From NCBI RefSeq assembly GCF_037440165.1, contig NZ_JBBIUQ010000010.1, forward strand, positions 35,748-99,747: a DNA stretch of 64,000 nt, written 5' to 3'. Positions 1 through 9,076 of the stretch are shown piece by piece. Origin of the DNA: Ignavibacterium sp037440165 (GTDB lineage Bacteria > Bacteroidota > Ignavibacteria > Ignavibacteriales > Ignavibacteriaceae). The notes beneath the pieces are model-generated. The model did not search any database, was not told where the DNA came from, and saw nothing but the letters and a program-made list of their open reading frames with translations. Numbering within the stretch: the stretch's first letter is position 1; the number at the start of each line of letters is the position of its first letter. The position numbers and the translations under genes are program-made.

Positions 1-377
1 ACCATATATGAGTGAAGCATAAACTCTTTCTGATTAAGATATTTATCTGTTTTATTTTTCAGGGCATCAGAAATTGAAATAACTGAAATTATACTTTTCA
101 ACTCCTTGAAGCCAAGAACAAGAATAGCAAAATCAATTGTTGATACTTTCCTCTGTAAACCATATAAAGGTGAATTGGCAACGGAAAGAATTTTTGTAAC
201 CAAAGATTGATCTTTACTGATAATCTTGTTTAGTTCAATCGCAGTAGTGTTCGGATTATCAAGTATTTTCATCAGCTCAAAAACCACTTTTGGAATAACA
301 TTCAGGTTAAGAATGTTTGAAATAATTTTAGTTGTTCTTTCGCGTTTCTGCTGGATGGACAAATCTGTCATAATCAT
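1..377 (-). CDS. HDOD domain protein, partial (C-terminus beyond the window edge)
   Basis: I translated this reading frame by hand. It starts at ATG 377 (or the in-frame ATG 371) and is open to base 1, so only the first ~125 residues are seen. They align closely with the N-terminus of the next HDOD protein (388-1266): both carry IISKDQ, then KILSVANSPLYGL, then STI(D/E)FAI. HDOD domains are HD-hydrolase-like signalling modules, usually non-catalytic, often found with flagellar and chemotaxis genes. The likely ribosome site AAAGGT overlaps the stop codon of the preceding gene, so the two are translationally linked at the end of the fliA operon. It is probably a tandem duplicate. What lies beyond the HDOD domain cannot be seen. 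Confidence 0.8.
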   Translation of the reverse strand, partial: MIMTDLSIQQKRERTTKIISNILNLNVIPKVVFELMKILDNPNTTAIELNKIISKDQSLVTKILSVANSPLYGLQRKVSTIDFAILVLGFKELKSIISVISISDALKNKTDKYLNQKEFMLHSYM

Positions 378-387
378 AATTATACCT

Positions 388-1266
388 TTATAGATTAAGT
401 GATTCTAAATTTACTTTAAATAAATCGTGATAGCTTTCAATTAAATTTTCCAGGTAGCTTTCATTGCCAAGCTGAAGGATTTCAATTACACCAAGGTCGA
501 GTGGAATGCTTTCATCCCAACTGAAATTTCCTATTTGAAATCTCTGTGTCATATAATCTGCGAGATGAACAACAGCACAAAGCTTCTCTTCTTCTTCTGC
601 AAGAGATGGCTGGTGATGATAAAGTATGGCTTCACCAAGTCCTGTCGGCAAATTCCATTTTTCAATCAAGTATTTTCCAATTTCCTGATGAGAGATACCT
701 AGAATTTTTTCTTCAGCATTGAGAAATCTCATTTGTTGTTCTTCAACAAGATTATTTATCTTCTGAAAATCATCGTTGAAATATTTCTGAATGACTGAAA
801 TACCAAGATCGTGTAGTAATCCTGCAGTGAATGCCTCACCAGATTTCCTGATACCAAGATCATCAGCAATCCTCTTTGCAGCACTTGCAACCATCAGAGA
901 ATGAACCCAGTATGCGCGTCGGTTCCATCTTCTGTCTTCCTTAGTTCTGAATGCTTCCATCATTGAAAATGCAATTACAATATTTTTTATCTGATCGAAG
1001 CCAAGAATTACAATAGCAAATTCAATTGTGGATACACGGCGTGGAAGTCCGTACAAAGGAGAATTTGCAACACTTAAAATCTTTGCAACCATTGCCTGAT
1101 CTTTACTTATAATTTTACCAATATCTGCAGCACCTGTTCTTGGATTATCAAGCAATTTTGATATTTCAACCATAATAAAAGGAACAGGAGGAAGATTCCT
1201 GATTCCTGCGAGCATTTTTTTGCTCCATTCTCTTTTAGCTTCAATATTTTCTGTCATACTACTCAT
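388..1266 (-). CDS. HDOD domain signalling protein
   Basis: This 292-residue protein has one HDOD domain covering about residues 15-215, with the conserved KILSVANSPLYGL segment and an HD-like core (AGLLHDLGISVIQKYF, about residues 148-163). No output domain such as GGDEF or EAL follows. HDOD proteins are regulatory and their ligands are mostly unknown; in flagellated bacteria they often affect motility gene expression or polar placement. The start codon overlaps the end of fliA by 8 bases, and a second HDOD gene follows directly, so the order is fliA-HDOD-HDOD in one transcript. A role in tuning flagellar regulation is inferred from position only. Confidence 0.85.
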   Translation of the reverse strand: MSSMTENIEAKREWSKKMLAGIRNLPPVPFIMVEISKLLDNPRTGAADIGKIISKDQAMVAKILSVANSPLYGLPRRVSTIEFAIVILGFDQIKNIVIAFSMMEAFRTKEDRRWNRRAYWVHSLMVASAAKRIADDLGIRKSGEAFTAGLLHDLGISVIQKYFNDDFQKINNLVEEQQMRFLNAEEKILGISHQEIGKYLIEKWNLPTGLGEAILYHHQPSLAEEEEKLCAVVHLADYMTQRFQIGNFSWDESIPLDLGVIEILQLGNESYLENLIESYHDLFKVNLESLNL

Positions 1267-1888
1267 TATAAACTAATAATTTCGATTTCAGATTTTTCAA
1301 TATGCGTGAATGAATTTGTGATACTCTCGAAATTGTTATGTTCATCAACTTTGCAATTTCCTGATAGTTAAGATTTTCATAGTAGTAAAGTGAAATAATC
1401 AATCTGTCGCGTTCATTAAGTTCCTTGAGTGCTTTGAGAAGAATTTCTTTCATTTCATTTTTTTCAACTTCATCTGATTGAGTTAGTTGTTCGGCAGGAA
1501 TTACTTCTGCAAGAGTGTAGCCATCTTCATCATCAATGTGATTGTTTATGGAAAGATTTGTGTAATAATTATCTACAATCTGATCACCATCTTCTGTTTT
1601 GAATTTATTCTGAAGTTTTCTGAGCTCATCAATAATTTTTCCTCTTATTCTCTGAATAGCATAAGTTTCGAACTTTGTACCATAATCCGGATCAAATCTG
1701 TCAACTGCTTCACTTAATCCTTCAATTCCATACTGAAAAAAATCACGTTCATCGAGAACCTGGTTTTTTGAAAGAGGTGTTTTCCGGATAACATAATGAA
1801 CTAAGTTCAGATATTTCATTATGATTTCCTTTTTTAATGCAGGTGTAGGTGCCTGTTTATACTCTTTCCATAATTCGGAGTTATTCAT
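1259..1888 (-). CDS. fliA: RNA polymerase sigma factor FliA (sigma-28)
   Basis: Sigma-28 directs transcription of late flagellar genes (filament, chemotaxis). The 209-residue protein has region 2 (about 25-95, with DFFQYGIEGLSEAVDRFDP and the YAIQRIRGKIIDELR segment typical of FliA/WhiG) and region 4 (about 150-205, NYQEIAKLMNITISRVSQIH helix-turn-helix). Region 3 is short, which makes it somewhat smaller than enterobacterial FliA. Its start overlaps the end of the small membrane protein gene, with AAGG just upstream. Matching promoters with a TAAA-N15-xCGATAA layout occur in this window upstream of flagellin and cheW, and its antagonist FlgM is encoded at 36854-37105. Confidence 0.95.
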   Translation of the reverse strand: MNNSELWKEYKQAPTPALKKEIIMKYLNLVHYVIRKTPLSKNQVLDERDFFQYGIEGLSEAVDRFDPDYGTKFETYAIQRIRGKIIDELRKLQNKFKTEDGDQIVDNYYTNLSINNHIDDEDGYTLAEVIPAEQLTQSDEVEKNEMKEILLKALKELNERDRLIISLYYYENLNYQEIAKLMNITISRVSQIHSRILKNLKSKLLVYNE

Positions 1889-2117
1889 TAGCCTTGCTTC
1901 CTAAAATTGTGTGATCAGAATTTTCACTTGTTTGACTGGCCGTTTTCTGAATCAGCTTACCTAGAACAATTGCAGTTACACTCAGAATGACCGTTGAGGA
2001 GATAAAAACTATAAATGATTTTATAAGAACTTCAGCGAGCGGCATTTCTCTCTGGCTGAAGAAGATGATTGAAAAACAGAAAATAAGTAAACCGATATTT
2101 AAGATTATTTTATTCAT
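1881..2117 (-). CDS. small two-helix membrane protein, unknown
   Basis: This 78-residue protein was not recognised. It has two strongly hydrophobic stretches (about residues 3-20 and 28-52) joined by a short polar loop, then a polar C-terminal tail rich in Ser, Gln and Asn, so it is probably a two-pass inner-membrane hairpin. GGAG lies six bases before the ATG. It sits between flhG and fliA and overlaps the fliA start, so it is very likely co-transcribed and translationally coupled with fliA. A sigma-54-like element (2138-2153) lies just upstream. Its conserved-looking position suggests a motility role, but nothing in the sequence identifies one. Confidence 0.75.
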   Translation of the reverse strand: MNKIILNIGLLIFCFSIIFFSQREMPLAEVLIKSFIVFISSTVILSVTAIVLGKLIQKTASQTSENSDHTILGSKANE

Positions 2118-2137
2118 ATTGTCTCCGTTGCCTTAGA

Positions 2138-2153
2138 GACAAACAGCATGCCA
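2138..2153 (-). promoter_or_regulatory. candidate sigma-54-like promoter upstream of the fliA subcluster
   Basis: Read on the minus strand, TGGCATG-N4-TTGTC has the GG and TTG blocks at exactly the -24/-12 spacing used by sigma-54, though the -12 block reads TTGTC rather than TTGCA. The predicted start would fall around 2127, leaving a very short leader just long enough for GGAG. Three similar elements lie upstream of other flagellar and chemotaxis operons here. The match is by eye and the -12 deviation is a real weakness. Confidence 0.4.
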
Positions 2154-2170
2154 AGCAACCAGAAAAATTA

Positions 2171-3058
2171 TTAAAGAATAAGTGTGCTTTTTGAAATGTT
2201 TTTTGCGGTTCTTGAAGACGCAGATTTTGATGGCTGGTTAATATTAGTCAGATGAATAAATTTATCAATTTCTTCTGCAGCCATCAAAAATTCGTTGGTA
2301 AACTTACTAGTGCGAACTTCATCTTTTAATAAATCCTGCTCTGCAACTGATTGTCTAATGTCTTTGCTTTCACTGATTGCAGCTAAAAATTTAACTGAAC
2401 TTTTCAAAAAGCCTGAAACTGCTCTTGATAATTTTGCAAAGCTATCGTTACCATCAGTTTTATCCAGACATCGGTTCATAACAACATGGAAATTTGCTGG
2501 CTTATCATAATTTTCAAACATTTTTATTACTGCGTAAGCATCCATTACAGAGGTTGCTTCCGGAACAGTTAAAATGATTTTAATTGCAGAAATTTTTAGT
2601 GCTTTTAGTGTGAATTCACTTAAACCCGCACCGAGATCAAGTATTACTAAATCGTATTTCTCACTCAATGACTGAATGTCTTTAAGAAGTTTTTCCAGTG
2701 ATGATTTAAAAGGTATATCACTAATCGAATAAGAATTTAGTCCATAAATGATGTGAAGATTTTCAGCGTAATTTTTTATAATGTTTTGCAGCTCTTCATG
2801 ATGAGCGAAATAATCATTCAGAGATTTGTGAGGATTTTCATTCAATAAAAAATGAATGTTTGCAAGATTAAGATCTAAGTCAATAAGAAGAACTTTTCTA
2901 TTTTTCCTTGAGAGAATATCGGATAACAAAACAGAAAAAACAGTTTTGCCTGTTCCACCTTTGCCGGAAACAACTGCACAAATATTATTCGTTTCTGCTG
3001 CTGATTCCTGCTGTAATGATTGGAGTTCAATTATTCTTTTTAGTTGCCCAGTGATCAT
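2171..3058 (-). CDS. flhG: FlhG (FleN/YlxH) MinD-like ATPase, flagellar number and placement regulator
   Basis: FlhG is a ParA/MinD-type ATPase that works with FlhF to set the number and position of flagella. The 295-residue protein shows the deviant Walker A SGKGGTGKT (residues 31-39, with the extra signature lysine K33) and the LLIDLDLN Walker A' region (57-64). Residues 4-13 (GQLKRIIELQ) resemble the N-terminal DQAxxLR helix that FlhG uses to stimulate FlhF GTPase. A C-terminal amphipathic helix for membrane binding is plausible but not certain. It overlaps flhF by four bases (ATGA), so the partners are translationally coupled. Confidence 0.93.
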   Translation of the reverse strand: MITGQLKRIIELQSLQQESAAETNNICAVVSGKGGTGKTVFSVLLSDILSRKNRKVLLIDLDLNLANIHFLLNENPHKSLNDYFAHHEELQNIIKNYAENLHIIYGLNSYSISDIPFKSSLEKLLKDIQSLSEKYDLVILDLGAGLSEFTLKALKISAIKIILTVPEATSVMDAYAVIKMFENYDKPANFHVVMNRCLDKTDGNDSFAKLSRAVSGFLKSSVKFLAAISESKDIRQSVAEQDLLKDEVRTSKFTNEFLMAAEEIDKFIHLTNINQPSKSASSRTAKNISKSTLIL

Positions 3059-4152
3059 AGACTGCTGTTGAAAATAAGATTTGCAATATTCTCCTGATCA
3101 GCTGCTAGAATATCATCCGGAATAACCTGACCATTTGTAATAAACGATACCGGAATTCCGGTTTTGGTTATCAGATTAACGATGTTTCCATGAACTGGTG
3201 CTTCATCAACTTTGCTGAAAATAAAACTGCTGTAATTAAATGCACGGAATTTATTTGCTACATCAACAAGTGTTCTGTAAGAGCTTGATGAATTAATCAC
3301 AAGTAAAGTTTCATCAACTTTAATCGTTGACAAAAATTCCTGATTTAATTTTAATTGTTCAGCTTTATTCTGACTTCTTCCAACAGTATCAATAAAAACA
3401 ATATCCTTTTTAGAAAACTTTTTCAGTAGTGCAGGCATTTCTTCGGGTTTGTAAGCAACCAGTAAATCAATATGACTCACATCTGCAAAACTTTGCAGCT
3501 GATCAATTGCACCAAGCCGAAATGTGTCAATTGAAATTAAGCCGACATCAAGTTTGTGAATTATTTTTGCAATCAATGCAAGCTTTGCAATAGTAGTTGT
3601 TTTTCCAACTCCGGTAGGACCAATTAAAGCAACAACTTTATTTTTCTTTGGAGTTACATCGAAGTTCTTGGTAAGTATAAGCGAGCCGAGACAATTCCTC
3701 ACATAGTTTTCAACATTATAAGGTTGAAGAAAATTTTTATACTTTTTCATTTGGTCCATTAAAGAAACGATTACCGATTTCTGAACTTCTTTATCTGCAA
3801 GCTGATGAAAAACAGCTTTCAGTTTTTTCTCTACTGTTTCTTCTGATGCTTTAACCTTTTCTTCAGCAGCTTTTCCGTAAGTTTCTTTTATTCTTGCAGA
3901 ACTCTTTTTATAAACAGTATCAGAAATTTTAGCCAGTTCTTCTAAAAATGTTTTATGGGCCGGACTAGTGTGTTGTTCAGCTTTTGTATTTACCTCATCA
4001 ACTCCAGCAGTAATTTCATATAACTTTAATGCGGGATGTTTTTTATCATTTACTACTCTCGTGCTTAAAATTACGGCTTCATAACCAAGTTCATTTTTCA
4101 TTAATCTTGTGGCTTCACTAAGAGATTGTGCTGTAAATTTTTTAACCTGCAT
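3055..4152 (-). CDS. flhF: FlhF, SRP-family GTPase for flagellar placement
   Basis: FlhF is the third SRP-type GTPase, which marks the site of flagellum assembly. This 365-residue protein has the usual low-complexity, lysine-rich B domain (about 50-110), an N domain, and a G domain with P-loop GPTGVGKT (178-185) and DTVGR (255-259, the DTAGR motif with Ala to Val). The start MQVKKFTAQSLSEAT is typical of the family. It overlaps flhA by 11 bases upstream and flhG by four downstream, the standard flhA-flhF-flhG order. Together with FlhG it suggests a polar or otherwise numerically controlled flagellum. Confidence 0.95.
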   Translation of the reverse strand: MQVKKFTAQSLSEATRLMKNELGYEAVILSTRVVNDKKHPALKLYEITAGVDEVNTKAEQHTSPAHKTFLEELAKISDTVYKKSSARIKETYGKAAEEKVKASEETVEKKLKAVFHQLADKEVQKSVIVSLMDQMKKYKNFLQPYNVENYVRNCLGSLILTKNFDVTPKKNKVVALIGPTGVGKTTTIAKLALIAKIIHKLDVGLISIDTFRLGAIDQLQSFADVSHIDLLVAYKPEEMPALLKKFSKKDIVFIDTVGRSQNKAEQLKLNQEFLSTIKVDETLLVINSSSSYRTLVDVANKFRAFNYSSFIFSKVDEAPVHGNIVNLITKTGIPVSFITNGQVIPDDILAADQENIANLIFNSSL

Positions 4153-6190
4153 TGTTTATCTCCAGATTATCTATAAATTCTATTTCAACATTTGAAGGAA
4201 GTTCAGTGTAAGATAAAACTACAAAATCAGGAAATGATGAGTTTATCAGACGATAAAAATATGGACGAATTGTAGCAGAAGTAATCAATATCGGCTGATA
4301 ACCAAGTGAATTAAATTTCTCATAAATATTTTCCAGTGCAGTCTTTAGTTCGCCGAGCATCTGTGGAGTGAGTCCAAGTGTTTGAGTTGCTTCTTTTTGA
4401 TTTTGCAGAGAGCGAGTAATATATTGTTCAAGTCCTTCACCAATTGCTGCTGCGTGAATTACACCATTTGAATCTTTGTAAAGATTGGCAATTGTGTTTC
4501 CAAGAGAATGTCTTACATATTCAGTCAATACATCAATATTCTTTGTTACTTTAGAGTAATCAATAAGTGATTCAATAATCTGTACCATATCTTTAATTGG
4601 AATATATTCTTTCAGAAGATTTTGCAATACCTTCTGAATTGTGCCAAGAGGCAAAGTATCCGGCTGTATTTCTTCAACGACTGCTGGATATTCTTTCTTC
4701 AATGCATCGAGCAATTGCTTAACCGCCTGTCTGGTAAGAATTTTTTCAAAATTTCTCTTAAGTGTTTCCTGCAGATTTGTTGAGAGAACAGAGATTGCAT
4801 CAACAACAGTGTAACCAAGCATTTCAGCACGATCTTTTTCTTCACGACTAATCCAATAACTGTCTAATCCAAATGCCGGATCTTTTGTTGGTATTCCCTG
4901 TAATTGTTCCGAAATTCCGCCAGGATTCATTGCAAGAAATCTATCAGGAAAGATTTCATCTGAAGAAACAATATTACCTTTAATTTTTATTATATACTGA
5001 TTCGGATTCAGTTGTAAGTTATCTCTTACTCGAACCGGTGGAATCAGAACTCCGTATTCAAGTGCAATAAATTTCCTTGTTGCTGATATTTTCTGGAATA
5101 AATTTCCACCCTGGTTTTCATCAACAAGAGAAATTAGTCCATAACCTATTTCTATTTCTATCGGATCAACCTGCAAATATTGTTCTACTGTTTCTTCCGG
5201 AATTGTTGAAGTTACTTTTTGTTCTGAAATTGTTTCTTCTGAAACTGCAACAGTTTTCTTCTTAATATATGAACCAACTGCAAGAGTAACACCAAGAATA
5301 AGAAATGGAATTGTAGGCATTCCTGGAAGAAATGCAAAAAGGATTACAGTAATTGCTACGATTGTGAGTACACGATAGTTTGAAAACAATTGAGTCTTAA
5401 ACTGTGAATCGAGAGATATGCCCGAAGCATTTCTTGTTACAACAAATCCTGCCGCAGTAGAGATAAGTAAAGCAGGAACCTGAGAAACCAGTCCATCACC
5501 GATTGTAAGAATTGTATATTGCTGCAATGCATCTGTAACAGTTAAGCCTCTTTGGCCCATACCGATAATAAAACCACCAATGATGTTGATGAAGTTTATT
5601 ATCAAACCAGCGATTGCATCACCTTTTACAAATTTGCTTGCACCGTCCATTGCACCATAAAATTCTGCTTCGCGTGAAATTTTTTCTCTTCTTTCCCTTG
5701 CCTGATCTTCAGTAATCAAACCAGTATTCAAATCAGCATCAATAGCCATTTGCTTTCCCGGCATTGCATCAAGAGTGAAGCGAGCTGCAACTTCAGAAAT
5801 TCTTCCTGAACCTTTAACTATTACTATGAATTGAATTATCACAAGGATGATGAAAACAATAAATCCAACAACATAATCACCCCGAACAACAAACTGCCCA
5901 AATGTTTCAATTACTTTACCTGCGTATCCATCAATCAGGATTAATCTCGTTGAGCTTATGTTTAATGCAAGCCGGAATAAAGTTGAAACAAGAAGTAAAC
6001 CCGGGAAAACTGAAATATCAAGCGGTGAATTGATGAACAATGAAACAACCAGAATAAGTATCGAAAGTGTAATACTTAATGCAAGGAAAAAATCCAAAAG
6101 AGTTGCCGGCAACGGTATAATCATTAATCCTAAAATCAGGATTAACCCGAAAGCAAGCATCATATCAGAATTTTTTCCGAAAAGTTTCAT
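4142..6190 (-). CDS. flhA: FlhA, flagellar type III export gate protein
   Basis: FlhA forms the nonameric export gate ring and docks substrates and chaperones. Its 682 residues match the family length. The N-terminal half is a bundle of about eight membrane segments, with the family signature around RISEVAARFTLDAMPGKQMA (residues ~145-164), where the conserved Asp/Arg residues of the FHIPEP family fall. The C-terminal half (from about 330) is the cytoplasmic domain, beginning after a linker rich in Thr, Val and Glu. It lies between flhB and flhF with short spacing on one side and overlap on the other. Confidence 0.97.
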   Translation of the reverse strand: MKLFGKNSDMMLAFGLILILGLMIIPLPATLLDFFLALSITLSILILVVSLFINSPLDISVFPGLLLVSTLFRLALNISSTRLILIDGYAGKVIETFGQFVVRGDYVVGFIVFIILVIIQFIVIVKGSGRISEVAARFTLDAMPGKQMAIDADLNTGLITEDQARERREKISREAEFYGAMDGASKFVKGDAIAGLIINFINIIGGFIIGMGQRGLTVTDALQQYTILTIGDGLVSQVPALLISTAAGFVVTRNASGISLDSQFKTQLFSNYRVLTIVAITVILFAFLPGMPTIPFLILGVTLAVGSYIKKKTVAVSEETISEQKVTSTIPEETVEQYLQVDPIEIEIGYGLISLVDENQGGNLFQKISATRKFIALEYGVLIPPVRVRDNLQLNPNQYIIKIKGNIVSSDEIFPDRFLAMNPGGISEQLQGIPTKDPAFGLDSYWISREEKDRAEMLGYTVVDAISVLSTNLQETLKRNFEKILTRQAVKQLLDALKKEYPAVVEEIQPDTLPLGTIQKVLQNLLKEYIPIKDMVQIIESLIDYSKVTKNIDVLTEYVRHSLGNTIANLYKDSNGVIHAAAIGEGLEQYITRSLQNQKEATQTLGLTPQMLGELKTALENIYEKFNSLGYQPILITSATIRPYFYRLINSSFPDFVVLSYTELPSNVEIEFIDNLEINNAG

Positions 6191-6197
6191 AGTTCAA

Positions 6198-7268
6198 TCA
6201 ATACTTCTTTTTCTTTTTAAGACTATAAACATAAGCAAGAACCTGAGCCACAGCTTTAAAGAGTGAAGGAGGAATTTTGTCTCCAACATCGCACATTTTG
6301 TAAAGGGCTCTTGCAAGTTCTCTGTCTTCGTGTAATGGAATATTATGTTCAGCAGCAACTTTCTTTATTCTCTGAGCTAATAAATCAACTCCTTTTGCAA
6401 TTACTTCAGGAGCAGAATCTTTCGTCATATCATATTTAAGTGCAACAGCATAGTGAGTCGGGTTTGTTATCACAACATCGGCAGTAGGAAGATTAGCCAT
6501 CATTCTTTGTTGAGCAGCCTGCATCTGCATTTTTTTTATTCTTCCTTTAACTTTCGGATCACCCTCAAGCTGTTTCATTTCCTCTTTAACTTCCTGCTTG
6601 GTCATCATCATATCTTTTCTGAATTTATATCTCTGATATACAAAGTCGATAGCAGCTATTACCGCATACAGCAAAGCAATTTTCCACAGAAGTGAAAAAG
6701 CATTATCGAGCATAAAAATTATTATTTCAGAAGGATTCAGATTATCAAGATATGCTGATGCAATAATCAGATCGCTGAGAATCAGGTAAGTAAATAAAGC
6801 TATTACAAAAAACTTTAAAACTGTTTTTAAGATTTCAACTACTGAGCGGCTCGAAAATATTCGTTTAATTCCGCTGGCAGGATTTAGTTTTGAAAACTTT
6901 GGCTTCAATGCTTCAGGACTTAGTTTGAATCCAACCTGAGCAATGCTAGAAGCAAGACCAACAATTACAATTGCAGTCATTATTGGAGCTAAAACAGAAA
7001 AGAAAAACATAAACCAATCAAAAGCAAAATCAGGAAGAAGTGAAATTTTGTTTGGTAATACATCAAGCGACTTAAATATGTTGATTGAAAAACTGCTCAC
7101 TCTCTGACCAATATATGATTGAAGAAAAAAAATTGTTACTAAACCTGTAACTACAATTACAAGTGAATTCACCTCGATACTTTTTGCAACCTGTCCTTTT
7201 TTTCTCGCGTCTTCAATTTTCTTCGAGGACGGTTGCTCAGTTTTTTCCTGTCCTTCAAACTCTGCCAT
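6198..7268 (-). CDS. flhB: FlhB, flagellar export switch protein
   Basis: FlhB sits at the export gate and switches substrate specificity from rod/hook to filament after FliK signals hook completion. The 356-residue protein has four membrane segments (about 32-52, 85-112, 146-170, 185-208) and a cytoplasmic domain with the autocleavage motif NPTH at 269-272, fully intact, so normal self-cleavage between Asn and Pro is expected. The N-terminus GQEKTEQPSSKKIEDARKKG is typical. It follows fliR by four bases and precedes flhA by seven, all in one operon. Confidence 0.97.
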   Translation of the reverse strand: MAEFEGQEKTEQPSSKKIEDARKKGQVAKSIEVNSLVIVVTGLVTIFFLQSYIGQRVSSFSINIFKSLDVLPNKISLLPDFAFDWFMFFFSVLAPIMTAIVIVGLASSIAQVGFKLSPEALKPKFSKLNPASGIKRIFSSRSVVEILKTVLKFFVIALFTYLILSDLIIASAYLDNLNPSEIIIFMLDNAFSLLWKIALLYAVIAAIDFVYQRYKFRKDMMMTKQEVKEEMKQLEGDPKVKGRIKKMQMQAAQQRMMANLPTADVVITNPTHYAVALKYDMTKDSAPEVIAKGVDLLAQRIKKVAAEHNIPLHEDRELARALYKMCDVGDKIPPSLFKAVAQVLAYVYSLKKKKKY

Positions 7269-7272
7269 ACTT

Positions 7273-8046
7273 CTAACTCATCGATCTGATTATTAAATAA
7301 AGCTGATTCTCATAATCGCGCAAAAGATTTTTAATCATATAGATATAAACCGGAGAAATTAAACCGAGCATAAACAATCCAAGTCCAACTTTCAGCGGCT
7401 GAGTAACAAAAAATACCTGCAATGTTGGAATCATTCTGGAAATAATTCCTTCCGCAAGGTTTATAAGGAAGAATGATATAAGAATCGGTGTAGCAATCTT
7501 AACAGCAATTACAAATACACTTCCGGCTAATTTTATCAAAGTCTGATAAAGTGATTCCTGAAAAGAAAACATTCCTATCCCGACTACATCAAAAGATTGC
7601 TGCAAAGCTCTTATTAAATAATGATGACCATTTATAAGTAGGAAAATCAGTATTGCGCTGAAATAAAGAACTTCACCAATAACATTGGAACTAACTTCTT
7701 CAGATGGATTAAAGATTTCAGCCATGTTTAATCCGATTTCAAATCCAATCAATGTGCCTGCGTAGCTCACGGCAAAGAAAACAAACTGAAGTGCAAAACC
7801 AATAATCAATCCTGTAATTACTTCTTTGAATGAATAAACAAATAATACCCAACCAGTGGGAACTTCTTTCACAGCAGAATGATCAGTTGACAGAAAAATA
7901 ATGTAACTGATTATTAGAGAAATAAACAATTTTGCAACAACAGGAATTACTTTATTCCCAAAGAAAGGAGCAGAAACGAATGCAGAAGTAATTCGTAAGA
8001 AAATCAGGAATAATATGATAAACTCTTTCACGCTGAACATAGTCAT
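7273..8046 (-). CDS. fliR: FliR, flagellar export gate subunit
   Basis: FliR is a component of the FliPQR export gate helical assembly. The 257-residue protein is almost wholly hydrophobic, with six or so membrane-like helices, and has the usual FliR length. A recognisable segment is GFALQFVFFAVSYAGTLIGF (about 79-98), followed by a charged NMAEIFNPSEEV stretch. It overlaps fliQ by four bases (ATGA), consistent with tight stoichiometric coupling of fliP-fliQ-fliR. Confidence 0.95.
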   Translation of the reverse strand: MTMFSVKEFIILFLIFLRITSAFVSAPFFGNKVIPVVAKLFISLIISYIIFLSTDHSAVKEVPTGWVLFVYSFKEVITGLIIGFALQFVFFAVSYAGTLIGFEIGLNMAEIFNPSEEVSSNVIGEVLYFSAILIFLLINGHHYLIRALQQSFDVVGIGMFSFQESLYQTLIKLAGSVFVIAVKIATPILISFFLINLAEGIISRMIPTLQVFFVTQPLKVGLGLFMLGLISPVYIYMIKNLLRDYENQLYLIIRSMS

Positions 8047-8312
8047 CTGATAAATGTGTTAAACATTGTGAAAAACTTTACTGTAATCGCAATCATTCTG
8101 TCCATCATCCAGGGAAGAAGTAAAATTATTGCTAATCCTGTGATTAAAATTTTAGGAATGAATGTTAATGTCATTTCCTGAATTGAAGTAGCTGCCTGAA
8201 AAATGGAAATAATTATTCCTACAATTAAAGCAACTCCAAGTACTGGAAGCAGAATATAAAATGAAGTGAAGAAAGCTTCTTTTAACATTTCAACTACTAC
8301 TTCTTCGGTCAT
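8043..8312 (-). CDS. fliQ: FliQ, flagellar export gate subunit
   Basis: FliQ (89 residues, normal length) forms the outer part of the FliPQR gate. It has two hydrophobic helices separated by the conserved segment FQAATSIQEMTLTFIPKI (about 38-55), which is the family hallmark. Overlaps of four bases with both fliP and fliR show a compact operon in the canonical P-Q-R order. Confidence 0.96.
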   Translation of the reverse strand: MTEEVVVEMLKEAFFTSFYILLPVLGVALIVGIIISIFQAATSIQEMTLTFIPKILITGLAIILLLPWMMDRMIAITVKFFTMFNTFIR

Positions 8313-9076
8313 TGTGCAAAACTCCTTACTACTGAACCAACAATTAGATTCCAGCCATCGACCAGAATGAATAATAAAATTTTGAATGGAAGCGATATGA
8401 GCATTGGCGGCAGCATCATCATACCCATTGACATTAGTATTGACGAGATAATAAGGTCAACCATTATGAAAGGAATAAAAAGAAAAAATCCAATGATAAA
8501 TCCTGTTCTCAACTCACTTAAAACAAAAGCCGGAACTACTATGTAAGTCGGTAATTCATTTCTGTTGTTCGGTCTTGTCATATTTGCCATCGAAACAAAC
8601 AGCTCAAGATCTTCATCTCTAACATGCTTGAACATAAAATCTCTTATTGGTTCAATGCCTTTGTAATAAGCTTCATCGACACTTATTTTATCGTCAAGCA
8701 ATGGTTTTAGTGCATCCTGATTTACTTTATTCCAGGTTGGAGCCATAACAAAAAAAGTTATAAACAATGCTACACCAGCCAACAATTGTCCCGGAGGCAT
8801 TTGCTGGGTTCCTAAGGCACTTTTCAAAAAATGAAACACAATTATTATTCTCAGGTAAGAAGTGGTCATTATTATGATTGAGGGAGCCAATGCAAGAATC
8901 GTCATCAGCAGCAGAATTTGTAAAGTAACAGCTACATCTTTACCGCTCTGAGATGTACCAACATCAACATTTATTTTTGGAATAGGAAAAGATAAACTTT
9001 GAGTTTGCTGTGCAAATAATCCTGAAGTAAAAACTAACATTAACACAATAACTGAAATAGCAAGTTTTGGTTTCAT
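8309..9076 (-). CDS. fliP: FliP, flagellar export gate subunit
   Basis: FliP forms the core pentamer of the export gate. The 255-residue protein begins with a cleavable signal-like sequence ending near GLFAQQ (residue ~22), as many FliP proteins do. It then has four membrane segments and the family motifs around SYLRIIIVFHFLKSALGTQQ (about 73-92) and FIIGFFLFIPFIMVDLIISS (about 193-212). It overlaps fliO and fliQ by four bases each. Confidence 0.97.
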   Translation of the reverse strand: MKPKLAISVIVLMLVFTSGLFAQQTQSLSFPIPKINVDVGTSQSGKDVAVTLQILLLMTILALAPSIIIMTTSYLRIIIVFHFLKSALGTQQMPPGQLLAGVALFITFFVMAPTWNKVNQDALKPLLDDKISVDEAYYKGIEPIRDFMFKHVRDEDLELFVSMANMTRPNNRNELPTYIVVPAFVLSELRTGFIIGFFLFIPFIMVDLIISSILMSMGMMMLPPMLISLPFKILLFILVDGWNLIVGSVVRSFAQ

